Shown one piece after another: positions 1 to 8,541 of a stretch of 42,163 nucleotides of DNA. The translations under genes and the position numbers were made by a program. Within the stretch, counting starts at the first letter, position 1. Each line of letters begins with the position of its first letter. The stretch covers positions 1 to 42,163 of the forward strand of contig CAISUD010000045.1 in the NCBI GenBank assembly GCA_903888625.1, in the 5' to 3' direction. The notes under the pieces are model-generated. The model was not told the DNA's origin and made no database searches. It was given only the letters and a program-made list of their open reading frames with translations. This stretch comes from an uncultured bacterium (GTDB lineage: Bacteria > Patescibacteriota > Minisyncoccia > Phycocordibacterales > UBA9973).

Positions 1-1002
1 AATTCAGAAAAAAATGTAATAACAATATCGAATCTTTGCAAGTCTTTTGTTTTTCAAGTAAAAAAGCAAAACGCTGGATGGTTTAAAAACTTGTTTTCTA
101 GTGATAAAAAAAACATAAAGGCTGTTGAAGATATTTCATTTGAAGTAAAAGAAGGCGAAAGAGTTGCTTTTATTGGGCCAAACGGGGCTGGGAAATCGAC
201 TACCATTAAGATGCTTACTGGTATTTTATTTCCAACTTCTGGTAGTATAAATATTTTGGGATTGGACCCATCGAAGAATAGAAAGAAATTAGCCTATCAA
301 ATTGGCACAGTTTTTGGACAACGTTCTCAACTACTACCTAATTTACCATTAACTGATTCTTTTGAATTTTTTGGGGTAATGTATGATATGTCTAATTTAC
401 AAATTAAAGAACGAACAAAAGAACTTATAGCTTTATTTGATTTAACTGAGTTTATTGATCAACCAGTTAGGAAACTTTCACTTGGCCAAAGAATGCGAGC
501 AGAAGTTGCTGTTTCTTTAATTCATAAGCCCAAAATTATTTTTTTAGATGAACCAACTATTGGTCTTGATATTGTGGCAAAAAAGGCTCTTCGGGATTTA
601 TTATTAAAAATAAATGAAGAAGAAAAAGTTACAATATTTTTGACCTCACACGATGTAGGTGATATAGAATCAATTTGTGATAGAACTATGATTATTAATC
701 ATGGAGTAGTGGTAAAAGATTTACCAACGGCAGATTTAGCAAAATCTTTTTTGATTGAAAAGAATATTGATCTTATCCCAAAAACTTTTTTCAATAATTT
801 TCCAGATTTACCAGTTGGTATAAAATATTCTCTACAAGAAAAAAATAAGTTAACAGTTAGGGTTGATATAAATAAAATAAACGTACAAGAAGCATTAAAA
901 AAACTACTTGATATTTTTGAGGTCGAAGATATTGATGTATATAATACAGAACTTGAAACAGTAATTAGGCATATTTATGAAAGCAATTCGTCTACCAAGT
1001 AA
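1..1002 (+). CDS. ABC-2 type exporter ATP-binding protein, 5' partial
   Basis: ATPase subunit of an ABC exporter; it should hydrolyse ATP on the cytoplasmic face of the two permeases encoded next. The frame is open to the first base of the window, so the start is missing. A TTG at 91 would begin a shorter protein, but the upstream in-frame residues ([22 protein letters not shown]) look like a genuine ABC N-terminus, with the tract before the first strand that is typical of the COG4586 type. Visible motifs are Walker [11 protein letters not shown]-loop region [10 protein letters not shown], signature LSLGQRMR, Walker [13 protein letters not shown] and the H-loop TSHD. The last ~90 residues form a C-terminal extension. 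It overlaps the next gene by 26 nt, indicating translational coupling. The substrate cannot be told from sequence. Confidence 0.93.
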   Translation, partial: NSEKNVITISNLCKSFVFQVKKQNAGWFKNLFSSDKKNIKAVEDISFEVKEGERVAFIGPNGAGKSTTIKMLTGILFPTSGSINILGLDPSKNRKKLAYQIGTVFGQRSQLLPNLPLTDSFEFFGVMYDMSNLQIKERTKELIALFDLTEFIDQPVRKLSLGQRMRAEVAVSLIHKPKIIFLDEPTIGLDIVAKKALRDLLLKINEEEKVTIFLTSHDVGDIESICDRTMIINHGVVVKDLPTADLAKSFLIEKNIDLIPKTFFNNFPDLPVGIKYSLQEKNKLTVRVDINKINVQEALKKLLDIFEVEDIDVYNTELETVIRHIYESNSSTK

Positions 1003-1777
1003 AATTTTAAAAACACTTACAAAAGATCGGATGCATTATCCAGAAAGATTAATAGTGGATACTCTTTCTGTTGTCGCACGATTTGGAGTATTAATTATTC
1101 TTTATTCTTATGTTTTTAAAATTAATGGTGGATCAATAAATAATACGACTTTTGTAACTGCTGCATGGAGTATGTTTTTTTACTTTTCTTTTATGATTTT
1201 AGGCTTGAGAAGTATTTCCAAGTATATAATGCAAGATGTTAAAACTGGAAATGTTGAGGTTTTATTTAGTAAACCAATATCTTATATGTTTTATAGATTT
1301 TGGTGGCAGATAGGTTTAGGGTTATATTCATTCATTATTATTACAATAGTTGGTGGGCTGTCTCTTTATTTAGCGATAGGTTTTCCTAGTACTTTTACTT
1401 CTTCCATTTTTCTTTTTACAGTACCATTTATATTTTTAGGTGGAGTTGTTCTTTCCCTTATCTTATATGGAATTGTAGGACTTCTTGCTTTTTGGATACA
1501 AGATATAAATCCAGTTTTTTGGATTGTTGATAAGGCTGTGATGATTCTTGGTGGATCTTATTTACCCGTTGCTTTATTTCCTCTTATTATGTACAAGATT
1601 GCTTTATATAGTCCGTTTGGAGCATCTCAGTTTTTAACACATAGTGTCTATGAATCATGGCAGGTGAATTGGTATGAATTATTTAGTATTCAGTTTTTTT
1701 GGATTATAATTTTGGGATTCACTCTTTATTTAATGTTTAGAGGGGCCAAGAAAAAAGTTTCTGTAAATGGAGGTTAA
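977..1777 (+). CDS. ABC-2 type permease, first of a pair
   Basis: Membrane subunit of the exporter, 266 residues, with about six hydrophobic segments and the charged N-terminus usual for ABC-2 permeases of the COG4587/COG3694 type that accompany COG4586-like ATPases. A cytoplasmic stretch near residues 75-95 ([20 protein letters not shown]) resembles the coupling region in this family. The ATG at 977 lies inside the ATPase gene and the stop overlaps the next permease, so the three genes form one translationally coupled transport unit. No Shine-Dalgarno is obvious. Membrane assignment is secure; substrate and exact subfamily are inferred. Confidence 0.88.
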   Translation: MKAIRLPSKILKTLTKDRMHYPERLIVDTLSVVARFGVLIILYSYVFKINGGSINNTTFVTAAWSMFFYFSFMILGLRSISKYIMQDVKTGNVEVLFSKPISYMFYRFWWQIGLGLYSFIIITIVGGLSLYLAIGFPSTFTSSIFLFTVPFIFLGGVVLSLILYGIVGLLAFWIQDINPVFWIVDKAVMILGGSYLPVALFPLIMYKIALYSPFGASQFLTHSVYESWQVNWYELFSIQFFWIIILGFTLYLMFRGAKKKVSVNGG

Positions 1778-2582
1778 TTATTTAAATTTTATGAAAGAAA
1801 TTAAATTCGCTTTATATGCGATAAAAAAGAACTTACAAAATAGTGCTGAATTAAAAACGAGTTTTTTAATGAATGTTTTTGGTATGGCTATTAACAATAC
1901 TGCTTTCATTATAATTTGGGTATTTTTTGTTAAAACAGTTGGTGTTATTAATGGATGGACGGCTGCGGATATAATAGGTTTATTAGGTTTTACAACAATT
2001 TGTTTTGGGATAGTCTTATCAGTAGGAGATGGGCTTAGAAGACTTCCTGACCTCGTTTCTTCTGGGTCTTTTGATCGTTTTTTGCTTTCCCCAAAAAATT
2101 TACTTGTTAGAATTGCAACTTCTTCTTTTGGTTCATCTGCTGTGGGCGATATGATTTTTGGCGCCGTTTGTCTAATTTTTTATGGAATTTTAATTCAAGC
2201 AACTTTATACCAAGTTTTACTCATTATTTTTCTTATTATAATTGCAACAATTATTTTCTTATCTTTAGTTATAATTATTCATTCAACCAGTTTTTTATTT
2301 ACAGACTCTGATCAAGTGACACTTGGAATTTTTAATTTTTTTCTTACCCCTTCTTTATTCAACGGTGGTGCATTTCACGGGTTAATGAGAGTTTTCTTTA
2401 TGTTTATTGTCCCTTCACTTTTAGTGGGTACTATCCCTGTCGAAATAGTCAGAGATGTTTCTGTAAGTAAATTAATTTTAATTATTATCTTGTCAGTATT
2501 TTGGTTTTGGCTTTCTATAAAAATATTTAATAAGTGTGTTAAAAAATATGAGAGTTCAAATTTTATGACTTTTGGGCAATAA
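1767..2582 (+). CDS. ABC-2 type permease, second of a pair
   Basis: Second membrane subunit, similar in size to the first (271 residues) with about six hydrophobic helices. The stretch DGLRRLPDLVSSGSFDRFLLSP matches the position and character of the coupling region in the first permease, so the two are probably related halves of a heterodimeric channel (DUF990/ABC2_membrane_6 type by recognition). The start is ambiguous: ATG 1767 overlaps the preceding stop, while ATG 1791 (MKEIKFALYAI) lies 16 nt after a GGAGG and would give 263 residues. I keep the longer form because the overlap is typical of this operon, but 1791 is plausible. Confidence 0.87.
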   Translation: MEVNYLNFMKEIKFALYAIKKNLQNSAELKTSFLMNVFGMAINNTAFIIIWVFFVKTVGVINGWTAADIIGLLGFTTICFGIVLSVGDGLRRLPDLVSSGSFDRFLLSPKNLLVRIATSSFGSSAVGDMIFGAVCLIFYGILIQATLYQVLLIIFLIIIATIIFLSLVIIIHSTSFLFTDSDQVTLGIFNFFLTPSLFNGGAFHGLMRVFFMFIVPSLLVGTIPVEIVRDVSVSKLILIIILSVFWFWLSIKIFNKCVKKYESSNFMTFGQ

Positions 2583-2596
2583 TATTTAAAATAACT

Positions 2597-3241
2597 ATGC
2601 AAAAAGAAAAGAAAAATTTAATAATAATACACGGGCTTGCTCAAAAGAAGAAACAATTCAATAAAATAATAGCCTCTTTGGAGGATAGTTACAATGTTTT
2701 TTATTTTGATTATTCTTGTCAAAAATCTTTAGAATCTCAGATAAATTATTTACTTGATTTCATTATTAAAAACAAGATAGAAGAAGCAGATTTTATCACT
2801 TCTAGTTTTGGTGCTATTATTTTCAGGATTTTTTATTCAAGAAGAAATTGTGTGGTGGGGGGGGTGGTAGAGGTTGGACCAGTAAATCAAGGATCTAAAA
2901 TTTTGGAGAAAGTTTTTAAATTTAAATTTATTGGTAATTTATTTTTAGGTAAAATCGTTTTTGATTTTTTATTAAATAAAGATAAAATATTAGAGCTTGA
3001 GTTACCAAAAAATATTGGAGTTATTGCTGGAAACAAAAGATTTTCTTTTCTATTTCCAGAATTATATATCACTAATCTTATTACAAATGCAAAGAATTCT
3101 GATGGAAAAGTTTTCGTAAATGAAACAAAATTTAATGGAATGTCTGATTTTCTTTTGGTAAATGAGTGTCATAACAATTTATTATTTAATAAAATTGTAA
3201 TTGAAAAAACTAAAGATTTTCTTGAAACTGGGCATTTTTAA
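2597..3241 (+). CDS. alpha/beta-hydrolase-like protein
   Basis: 214 residues with the layout of a compact alpha/beta hydrolase: first strand and oxyanion loop LIIIHGLAQ (HG at 12-13), a nucleophile-elbow-like TSSFG (candidate serine 70), and a late histidine in NECHNN (near residue 195) as a candidate catalytic base. The elbow departs from the usual GxSxG because its first glycine is a threonine, so catalytic activity is uncertain. It follows the second permease by 14 nt and is probably cotranscribed, suggesting action on the exported compound or a lipid, which is inference. A run of eight G at 2857-2864 (codons 87-89) is unusual in this AT-rich gene and could slip. Confidence 0.7.
   Translation: MQKEKKNLIIIHGLAQKKKQFNKIIASLEDSYNVFYFDYSCQKSLESQINYLLDFIIKNKIEEADFITSSFGAIIFRIFYSRRNCVVGGVVEVGPVNQGSKILEKVFKFKFIGNLFLGKIVFDFLLNKDKILELELPKNIGVIAGNKRFSFLFPELYITNLITNAKNSDGKVFVNETKFNGMSDFLLVNECHNNLLFNKIVIEKTKDFLETGHF
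2857..2864 (+). repeat. poly-G tract (G8) inside a coding region
   Basis: Eight consecutive G within the alpha/beta-hydrolase-like gene, encoding part of Val-Gly-Gly-Val. Homopolymeric G tracts of this length are known slippage sites in contingency loci of other bacteria. A gain or loss of one base here would shift the frame at about residue 89 of 214. Confidence 0.8.
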
Positions 3242-3266
3242 AATACACAGGCGTTGCCTGTGTATT
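3242..3266. terminator. hairpin between convergent genes (variable-stem palindrome)
   Basis: Perfect 11-bp stem AATACACAGGC / GCCTGTGTATT with loop GTT, placed directly after the hydrolase stop (+) and overlapping the stop of the small minus-strand ORF. It probably ends both transcripts, though the T tract is short on both sides. It belongs to the same palindrome style (AGGC-nTT-GCCT core) as 8541-8570, 5641-5657 and 30198-30220. Confidence 0.65.
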
Positions 3267-3369
3267 AGAAGATTGGGCCGTTGTCTAGCCAGCCTAGATA
3301 GATGCCTAGGGTAATAAAGATAAGCAATAGAATGGTTAAAACCCAGTATTTTTTATTTATTTTTTTCAT
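3265..3369 (-). CDS. 34-residue single-span membrane peptide
   Basis: ATG at 3369-3367, stop TAA at 3267-3265. The product begins MKKINKKYW and has one hydrophobic helix (VLTILLLIFITLGIYLGW) and a short polar tail ending LDNGPIF: the positive-inside pattern of a single-pass membrane peptide with its C-terminus outside. Support for a real gene is a strong extended -10 box (TGGTATAAT) ending six bases before the ATG, a hairpin at the stop, and no competing ORF. Function unknown; I do not recognise a family. Confidence 0.6.
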   Translation of the reverse strand: MKKINKKYWVLTILLLIFITLGIYLGWLDNGPIF

Positions 3370-3375
3370 TCCTTA

Positions 3376-3384
3376 ATTATACCA
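3376..3384 (-). promoter_or_regulatory. extended -10 promoter of the 34-residue membrane peptide
   Basis: On the minus strand the sequence reads TGGTATAAT, a consensus extended -10, followed by TAAGGA and then the ATG. Initiation about seven bases after the -10 would start the mRNA at the start codon, a leaderless arrangement. Confidence 0.65.
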
Positions 3385-3408
3385 AATATTGGAAAAAAGC
3401 CATTTTTG

Positions 3409-3417
3409 TGATATATT
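3409..3417 (+). promoter_or_regulatory. extended -10 promoter of pheST
   Basis: TGATATATT (extended -10, TATATT at 3412-3417) lies 17 nt before the pheS ATG, giving a leader of about 10 nt with no Shine-Dalgarno. It is divergent from the small-peptide promoter at 3376-3384, about 25 bp away. Confidence 0.5.
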
Positions 3418-3434
3418 TTAAATAATAATAAATT

Positions 3435-4163
3435 ATGACAAAAGAGATTCAAAAAGATTTATCTGTGACTCCAGGTAGAGAGCATCCGCTTTCTATTGTT
3501 ATTAATGATGCAGTAAAAGTATTTATTGACCTAGGTTTTGAAGTAGCGGTGGGGCCTGAAATGGAAGATATTTGGCATAATTTTGATGCCTTAAATGTCC
3601 CCAAAGATCATCCAGCTCGAGACATGCAAGATACTTTTTATATAAAAGGAGAAGATGGGAAGCTTTTACGAACGCACACCTCAAATGTTCAAATTAGATA
3701 TATGGAAGAATTTGCAAAGAGTGGCAAGAAGCCACCCTTTGCTATTATTTCTGTAGGTAAATGCTTTCGAAATGAAGCTACAGATGCGACCCATGAAATG
3801 CAGTTTCACCAAATTGAAGGTTTGATGGTTGGCGAGAATATTTCGATGGCTAATCTGAAAGGAATTTTGTCGCATTTTTATAAAAAAATGTTGGGGGAAG
3901 ATACGAATCTTCGTTTTCGTCCTAGTTTCTTTCCATTTACCGAACCATCAATCGAGTTTGATTTGAAATATAAAGGGAATTGGATTGAAATGGGTGGGGC
4001 AGGGATGGTGCATCCGAAAGTGCTAGAAAATTGTGGAATTGATTCGAATAAATACCAAGGTTTTGCTTTTGGTCCAGGGCTTGAAAGATTGATGGTTATA
4101 AAATATGTGATGCCCGATATCCGTCCAGCTTATCACGGCGATTTACGATTTAATCAAATTTAA
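3435..4163 (+). CDS. pheS: phenylalanine-tRNA ligase alpha subunit, N-terminally minimal
   Basis: Catalytic subunit of PheRS, which charges tRNA-Phe with phenylalanine. The class II core is complete: motif 1 region around residues 30-45 (GFEVAVGPEMED), motif 2 GKCFRNEATDATH (108-120), FxPFTEPS (167-172) and motif 3 FGPGLERLMVIKY (212-224). At 242 residues it is far shorter than the usual ~330-350. The missing part is the N-terminal coiled-coil arm that contacts tRNA; the core begins only ~15 residues after the start. No in-frame upstream extension fits, since the promoter lies immediately before the ATG. It is followed by pheT after 3 nt. Function is certain; the reduced tRNA interface is inferred from length. 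Confidence 0.97.
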   Translation: MTKEIQKDLSVTPGREHPLSIVINDAVKVFIDLGFEVAVGPEMEDIWHNFDALNVPKDHPARDMQDTFYIKGEDGKLLRTHTSNVQIRYMEEFAKSGKKPPFAIISVGKCFRNEATDATHEMQFHQIEGLMVGENISMANLKGILSHFYKKMLGEDTNLRFRPSFFPFTEPSIEFDLKYKGNWIEMGGAGMVHPKVLENCGIDSNKYQGFAFGPGLERLMVIKYVMPDIRPAYHGDLRFNQI

Positions 4164-4166
4164 AAA

Positions 4167-5975
4167 ATGAAAATATCTTACAATTGGTTGCAAAATTATT
4201 TTGAAGAAAAGTTGCCAGCACCAGAAAAAATTTCTGAGGGAATTATTTTTCATTCTTTTGAAGTAGAGTCTCTCGATAAACTCGAGACCTTCGGTAAAGA
4301 AGATTGGGTTTTTGATATAAAAATTTTACCAGACAGGGCGCATGATTGTCTTTCTCACTTTGGAATTGCAAAAGAAATATCGATGATTTTTGATTTGAAA
4401 ATTAAAGACAAAGTTTATAAAAATTTTGAACCAAAGAAAACTTGTTTAAAGATAGAAGTAAATGACGAAAAATGTTTACGATATATGGGACGAATTATTA
4501 AAAATGTGAAGATAGGACCAAGTCCAGCTTGGCTTAAGGAAAGACTAGAGGCTATTGGTCAGAAATCTATTAATAATATTGTTGATGCAACAAACTTTGT
4601 AATGTTTGATCTAGGTCAGCCAATCCACTCTTTTGATTTAGATAAATTAGCCAGCCCAAAAATAATTATTCGAAATGCCAAAGTTGGTGAGAAATTAACA
4701 ACTCTTGATAAAAAAGAGATAAATTTAGACGAGTCAATTTTAGTAATTGCTGACGAAAAAGATCCATTGGTAATTGCTGGAATCAAGGGTGGGACCAAGG
4801 CAGAAGTAGACAATAATACAAAAAATATTATTATTGAAGTTGCTAGTTTTAACCCAACGACGACAAGAAAGACCTCTAAAAAAATAAACATTTATACCGA
4901 TGCTGTAAAAAGATACGAGAATGAAATCTCTCCAGAGCTATGCGAAAAAGCTATGCAAGCAATTTCTGAAATGATTGAAATGTTAGCTGGGGGAGAAGTG
5001 GAAGATATTGTTGATGTCTATAAGAAAAAATCAGAATCAAGGACAGTAGTAGTTTCAGTAGACTATATCAACAAAAGATTAGGTTCAGATTTTTCTAAAG
5101 AAGAAATAGAAAGTGTTTGGCAGAAATTGAATTTTGAATACGAAGAAAAGTCAGGAGAATTTGAAATAAACATCCCATATTTACGACTTGATTTAGTTGG
5201 TCCAGAAGATTTAACCGAAGAAGTGATTCGAATTTTGGGTTATGATAAATTAATAGAAAAATTACCTGAAATAAAAACTGAGACAAAAATTGCTGAGGGT
5301 TTTTCTAAAATGCTTTGGGCTCGCAGAAAATTTTTAGCAGATGGTTATTCGGAAGTGATGACTTATACTTTTCGAGATAAAGGAGAGGTCGAAGTTCTAG
5401 CTTCAGCATCAGACAAAAAATTCTTGCGAAATAATTTAGCTGATGGATTACAAGAAAGTTTTAAATTAAATAAAATAAATTTACCACTATTGGAATTATC
5501 GGAAGTAAAGATTTTTGAAATTGGGACTGTGTTTTTCAAAGATAGAGAAGAAATGCACGTAGCCTATAATGAAAAAAATCAGTTTAAAGAAATGACGTTA
5601 GAAGAATTTTGTAAATTAAACAGGCAAGACCTGTTAAAAGAACAGGCCTTGCCTGTTGGAGAAAAAATATCTAATACTGGAAAGAAATTTAAACCATGGT
5701 CAGTCTACCCATTTATTTCAAGAGATGTAGCAGTTTGGGTGCCTGAAGGGGAAGATTCAGATAAATTAAAAAAAATACTGATTGAAAATGGGACCGAGCT
5801 TTTGGTTCGTGAACCATATATTTTTGATTCCTTTACCAAGGAAGACAGAACCTCTTATGCCTTCAGACTTGTTTTTCAGTCGTATGATAAAACTTTAACT
5901 GATGAAGAAGTAAGTGAAATAATGGCTAAAATAAGCCACAAAATAAGTGAAAATTCAAGTTGGGAAATTCGATAA
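4167..5975 (+). CDS. pheT: phenylalanine-tRNA ligase beta subunit lacking the OB-fold domain
   Basis: Structural, editing and anticodon-arm subunit of the PheRS heterotetramer. It begins MKISYNWLQNYF (B1 domain) but passes almost directly from FEVESLDKLETF to the post-OB segment DIKILPDRAHDCLSHFGIAKE, so the tRNA_bind OB-fold of typical ~790-residue PheT is absent; length is 602. B3/B4 (INNIVDATNFVMFDLGQPIHSFD), B5 (RLDLVGPEDLTEEVIRILGYD) and the C-terminal ferredoxin-like anticodon domain (VYPFISRDVAVWV onward) are present. An in-frame double palindrome at 5619-5657 encodes LNRQDLLKEQALPV near residues 484-498, apparently an inserted repeat. Cotranscribed with pheS. Confidence 0.97.
   Translation: MKISYNWLQNYFEEKLPAPEKISEGIIFHSFEVESLDKLETFGKEDWVFDIKILPDRAHDCLSHFGIAKEISMIFDLKIKDKVYKNFEPKKTCLKIEVNDEKCLRYMGRIIKNVKIGPSPAWLKERLEAIGQKSINNIVDATNFVMFDLGQPIHSFDLDKLASPKIIIRNAKVGEKLTTLDKKEINLDESILVIADEKDPLVIAGIKGGTKAEVDNNTKNIIIEVASFNPTTTRKTSKKINIYTDAVKRYENEISPELCEKAMQAISEMIEMLAGGEVEDIVDVYKKKSESRTVVVSVDYINKRLGSDFSKEEIESVWQKLNFEYEEKSGEFEINIPYLRLDLVGPEDLTEEVIRILGYDKLIEKLPEIKTETKIAEGFSKMLWARRKFLADGYSEVMTYTFRDKGEVEVLASASDKKFLRNNLADGLQESFKLNKINLPLLELSEVKIFEIGTVFFKDREEMHVAYNEKNQFKEMTLEEFCKLNRQDLLKEQALPVGEKISNTGKKFKPWSVYPFISRDVAVWVPEGEDSDKLKKILIENGTELLVREPYIFDSFTKEDRTSYAFRLVFQSYDKTLTDEEVSEIMAKISHKISENSSWEIR
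5619..5657. repeat. double palindrome inserted in frame in pheT
   Basis: Two 17-nt hairpins, AACAGG-CAAGA-CCTGTT and AACAGGC-CTT-GCCTGTT, separated by AAAAG. The second is the reverse complement of the first except for one base, so the 39-nt unit is itself an inverted repeat. The core matches the palindromes in rnr (20755), at the trmD end (22623) and after rpoC (30198). Confidence 0.85.
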
Positions 5976-6000
5976 AAAGGTAGTTTTTTGCTTTATTTTC

Positions 6001-6009
6001 TGCTATAAT
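6001..6009 (+). promoter_or_regulatory. extended -10 promoter of gyrB
   Basis: TGCTATAAT, a perfect extended -10, ends seven bases before the gyrB ATG at 6017. Initiation at the normal distance gives an mRNA starting at or beside the start codon. No convincing -35 and no Shine-Dalgarno are visible. Confidence 0.7.
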
Positions 6010-6016
6010 ATATAGA

Positions 6017-8080
6017 ATGGCTAAAGAAAAAGAAGTTAAAAATGGACACCATTACGATGCTTCTGATATTTCTGTTTTGGAAGGGTTAGACCCTGTTCGT
6101 CGTCGCCCTGGAATGTATATTGGGACAACGGGTCCGGAAGGACTGCACCATTTAATTTGGGAAATTTTTGATAACTCTCGCGATGAAGCGATGGGTGGTT
6201 TTTGTGATGATATTGAAGTTGTACTTTTGCCAGGGAATCGGATTCGAGTAGCCGATAACGGCCGAGGAATTCCAGTTGATATTCATAAAAAAACAAAAGT
6301 GTCGGCCTTGGAAACTGTGATGACGACTTTGCACGCTGGAGGAAAATTCGGTGGAGAAAATAGTGGATATAAAGTCTCTGGAGGACTCCACGGTGTCGGA
6401 GCTTCTGTGGTGAATGCCCTTTCTGTTTTTTGTCGAGCCGTAGTTTACAAAGACGGCGGAATTTATTTTCAAGAATATTCACAAGGTAAGAAAAAAGGTG
6501 CAGTCAAAAAAGTTGGTTCTACCAAAATGCATGGCACGGTCATTACTTTTGAACCAGATATAGAAATTTTTAAAGAAATTAAATTTGATTTTAATACTAT
6601 TGTCAGTCATATTCGTCAGCAAGCTTATTTAGTTCGAGGTTTGAAAATTTTAATAATTGATGCGAGAGGCTACGAAGGCAAGATTGATGATGGCAGTGTA
6701 TTTTATTTTAGAGAATTAGGTTTAGAACTTCCTTCCACTTCTTTTTATTTTGAAGGCGGACTTATTTCTTTAATTAAATATTATAATAAATTTCAAAAGC
6801 CAATTCACAATCATATTTTTTATATTCAAAAAGAATTGGACAATGTAGCTGTCGAAGTTTCTTTGCAATATGTCGATGATATCGTCGATAGGATTATTCC
6901 TTTTGCCAACAATATTTACACTGGAGAAGGAGGCACACACGTGACTGGTTTTAAAACTTCTTTGACTCGAACTCTAAATACTTATTGCAAAAAAAATGAA
7001 ATGATGAAAGATTCCGAAGGAGGCTTTACTGGAGACGACGTCTTGGAAGGTCTGACCGCCGTGATTTCTGTCAAATTACCTGAAATTCAATTTGAAGGAC
7101 AGACCAAAGCGAAGCTTGGCAGTGTGGAGGCTCAAAGTGCAGTCAATACGGTCTTTGGCGAGGCTTTTGCTAGCTTTCTGGAAGAAAACCCTGATGACGC
7201 AAAATCTATCATAAACAAGTCAATTTTGGCCTTAAAAGCTCGAAAAGCTGCCAAGGCTGCCAAGGATTCTGTGCTTCGTAAGGGTGCTTTGGAAGGGATG
7301 ACTTTGCCCGGGAAATTAGCCGATTGTCAAAGTAAAAGTGCGGAAGAATCAGAATTATTTATTGTAGAGGGAGATTCGGCTGGTGGTTCAGCTAAACAAG
7401 GTCGCGATAGACGTACTCAAGCAATTTTGCCACTCCGCGGTAAAATTTTAAATGTTGAACGAGCTCGTATTGATAAAATGCTGGCTTCAAAAGAAGTTAA
7501 ATCTTTAGTGATTGCGATGGGCACATCTATCGGAGATACTTTTGATATTTCAAAAATGCGTTATCATAAAATGATTATTGCCACCGATGCCGACGTGGAC
7601 GGAGCGCACATTAGGACACTACTTCTTACTCTTTTTTATAGGTATTTTCGACCAGTAGTTGAAGCGGGATATATTTATATTGCTCAACCACCACTTTATA
7701 AAATAAAAAAAGGTAAAGAAATTTCTTATGCCTATTCAGATGAAGAAAGAAATAAAATTGTCGGCAAAGGTGCCGATGTGAGTGAAATTGAAAACTTAGA
7801 TGATCAGACTGCTACAGCCGAAACTGAAGCAGATGCCGAAGAAGAAATAAAAAAACGACCAAACAAAATTCATATTCAAAGATATAAAGGTCTCGGAGAA
7901 ATGAACCCGGAAGAACTTTGGGAAACAACTATGGATCCAGAACATCGCATTTTGAAAAAAGTAGATATAGGTGATGCCGAAGAAGCCAATAAAGTTTTTG
8001 ATATTCTAATGGGCTCCGAAGTCCCTCCAAGAAAATCCTTCATTCAATCAAATGCTAAATTAGCAAATATTGATATCTAA
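6017..8080 (+). CDS. gyrB: DNA gyrase subunit B
   Basis: ATPase subunit of DNA gyrase, which introduces negative supercoils together with GyrA (not in this window). 687 residues, the usual domain order: GHKL ATPase with DNSRDEAMGG, DNGRGIPVDIH and GLHGVGASVVNALS (roughly 50-135), transducer domain (~220-390), then TOPRIM with EGDSAGGSAKQGRDR, LRGKILNVE and DADVDGAHIR, and the C-terminal QRYKGLGEMNPEELWETTM. An acidic stretch near residues 590-620 (SEIENLDDQTATAETEADAE) interrupts the region after YSDEERN and looks like a lineage-specific insertion. ParE is the alternative, but QRYKGLGEMN and general resemblance favour GyrB. The next gene starts 2 nt after the stop. Confidence 0.95.
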   Translation: MAKEKEVKNGHHYDASDISVLEGLDPVRRRPGMYIGTTGPEGLHHLIWEIFDNSRDEAMGGFCDDIEVVLLPGNRIRVADNGRGIPVDIHKKTKVSALETVMTTLHAGGKFGGENSGYKVSGGLHGVGASVVNALSVFCRAVVYKDGGIYFQEYSQGKKKGAVKKVGSTKMHGTVITFEPDIEIFKEIKFDFNTIVSHIRQQAYLVRGLKILIIDARGYEGKIDDGSVFYFRELGLELPSTSFYFEGGLISLIKYYNKFQKPIHNHIFYIQKELDNVAVEVSLQYVDDIVDRIIPFANNIYTGEGGTHVTGFKTSLTRTLNTYCKKNEMMKDSEGGFTGDDVLEGLTAVISVKLPEIQFEGQTKAKLGSVEAQSAVNTVFGEAFASFLEENPDDAKSIINKSILALKARKAAKAAKDSVLRKGALEGMTLPGKLADCQSKSAEESELFIVEGDSAGGSAKQGRDRRTQAILPLRGKILNVERARIDKMLASKEVKSLVIAMGTSIGDTFDISKMRYHKMIIATDADVDGAHIRTLLLTLFYRYFRPVVEAGYIYIAQPPLYKIKKGKEISYAYSDEERNKIVGKGADVSEIENLDDQTATAETEADAEEEIKKRPNKIHIQRYKGLGEMNPEELWETTMDPEHRILKKVDIGDAEEANKVFDILMGSEVPPRKSFIQSNAKLANIDI

Positions 8081-8082
8081 AA

Positions 8083-8541
8083 ATGAAACTAAGTGAGGTA
8101 ACAAAAAAATATTGGGAAGAAAAAGATTATAAAGATTTAGATAGTGCTAAAACAATAGCCGATTTGTATATGATAGCTCTACGAATAATTGATAGAATGC
8201 CAAAACCTTTAGTACAAGTTTGTGGACCCATCGCAGAAACTGGAGGATTAGGTTCAGTTGAAGCTAATTTAAATCTTTTTTGTAATACAGTTATTGATTT
8301 GCAAAATAAAGGTTTGAATGTTTTTGATCAGATGTTTTTTGAAAAATTATTTTTAGATTTTTATCACAAGTTACCAGATAAAGAATTTGTTAAAAAAATA
8401 CTTAACGATTTTTATTTGCCAATATTTGAGTCTGGAGTAGTTACTAAATTTTATTTTATCCCAAATTGGGAATCATCTTCAGGTGCAAATTGGGAACATG
8501 AAAAAGCAAAAGAGCTTGGAATAGAAATTAATTATTTATAA
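8083..8541 (+). CDS. nucleoside 2-deoxyribosyltransferase-like (DUF4406-like) protein
   Basis: 152 residues. The C-terminal two-thirds resembles the deoxyribosyltransferase/DUF4406 Rossmann-like fold: a first strand VCGPIAETGG (phosphate-loop-like), a helix with NLNLFCNTVIDLQNKGLNVFDQ, and the closing FIPNWESSSGANWEHEKAKELGIEI, where W-x-x-S-x-G-A-x-x-E is the typical ending. Family members transfer deoxyribose between bases or bind nucleotides. The gene sits 2 nt after gyrB, so the two are almost certainly cotranscribed, and it faces a CMP/dCMP-deaminase-like gene across a terminator. The first ~45 residues (KYWEEKDYKDLDSAKT) are an N-terminal helix not explained by the fold. Family placement is by motif only. 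Confidence 0.6.
   Translation: MKLSEVTKKYWEEKDYKDLDSAKTIADLYMIALRIIDRMPKPLVQVCGPIAETGGLGSVEANLNLFCNTVIDLQNKGLNVFDQMFFEKLFLDFYHKLPDKEFVKKILNDFYLPIFESGVVTKFYFIPNWESSSGANWEHEKAKELGIEINYL

Noticed and set aside
6036-6482. A 148-codon open frame on the minus strand inside gyrB (and a 106-codon one at 6152-6472)
   Set aside because: They are antisense shadows of the GHKL domain: no promoter, low-complexity translations and full overlap with an unmistakable gene.
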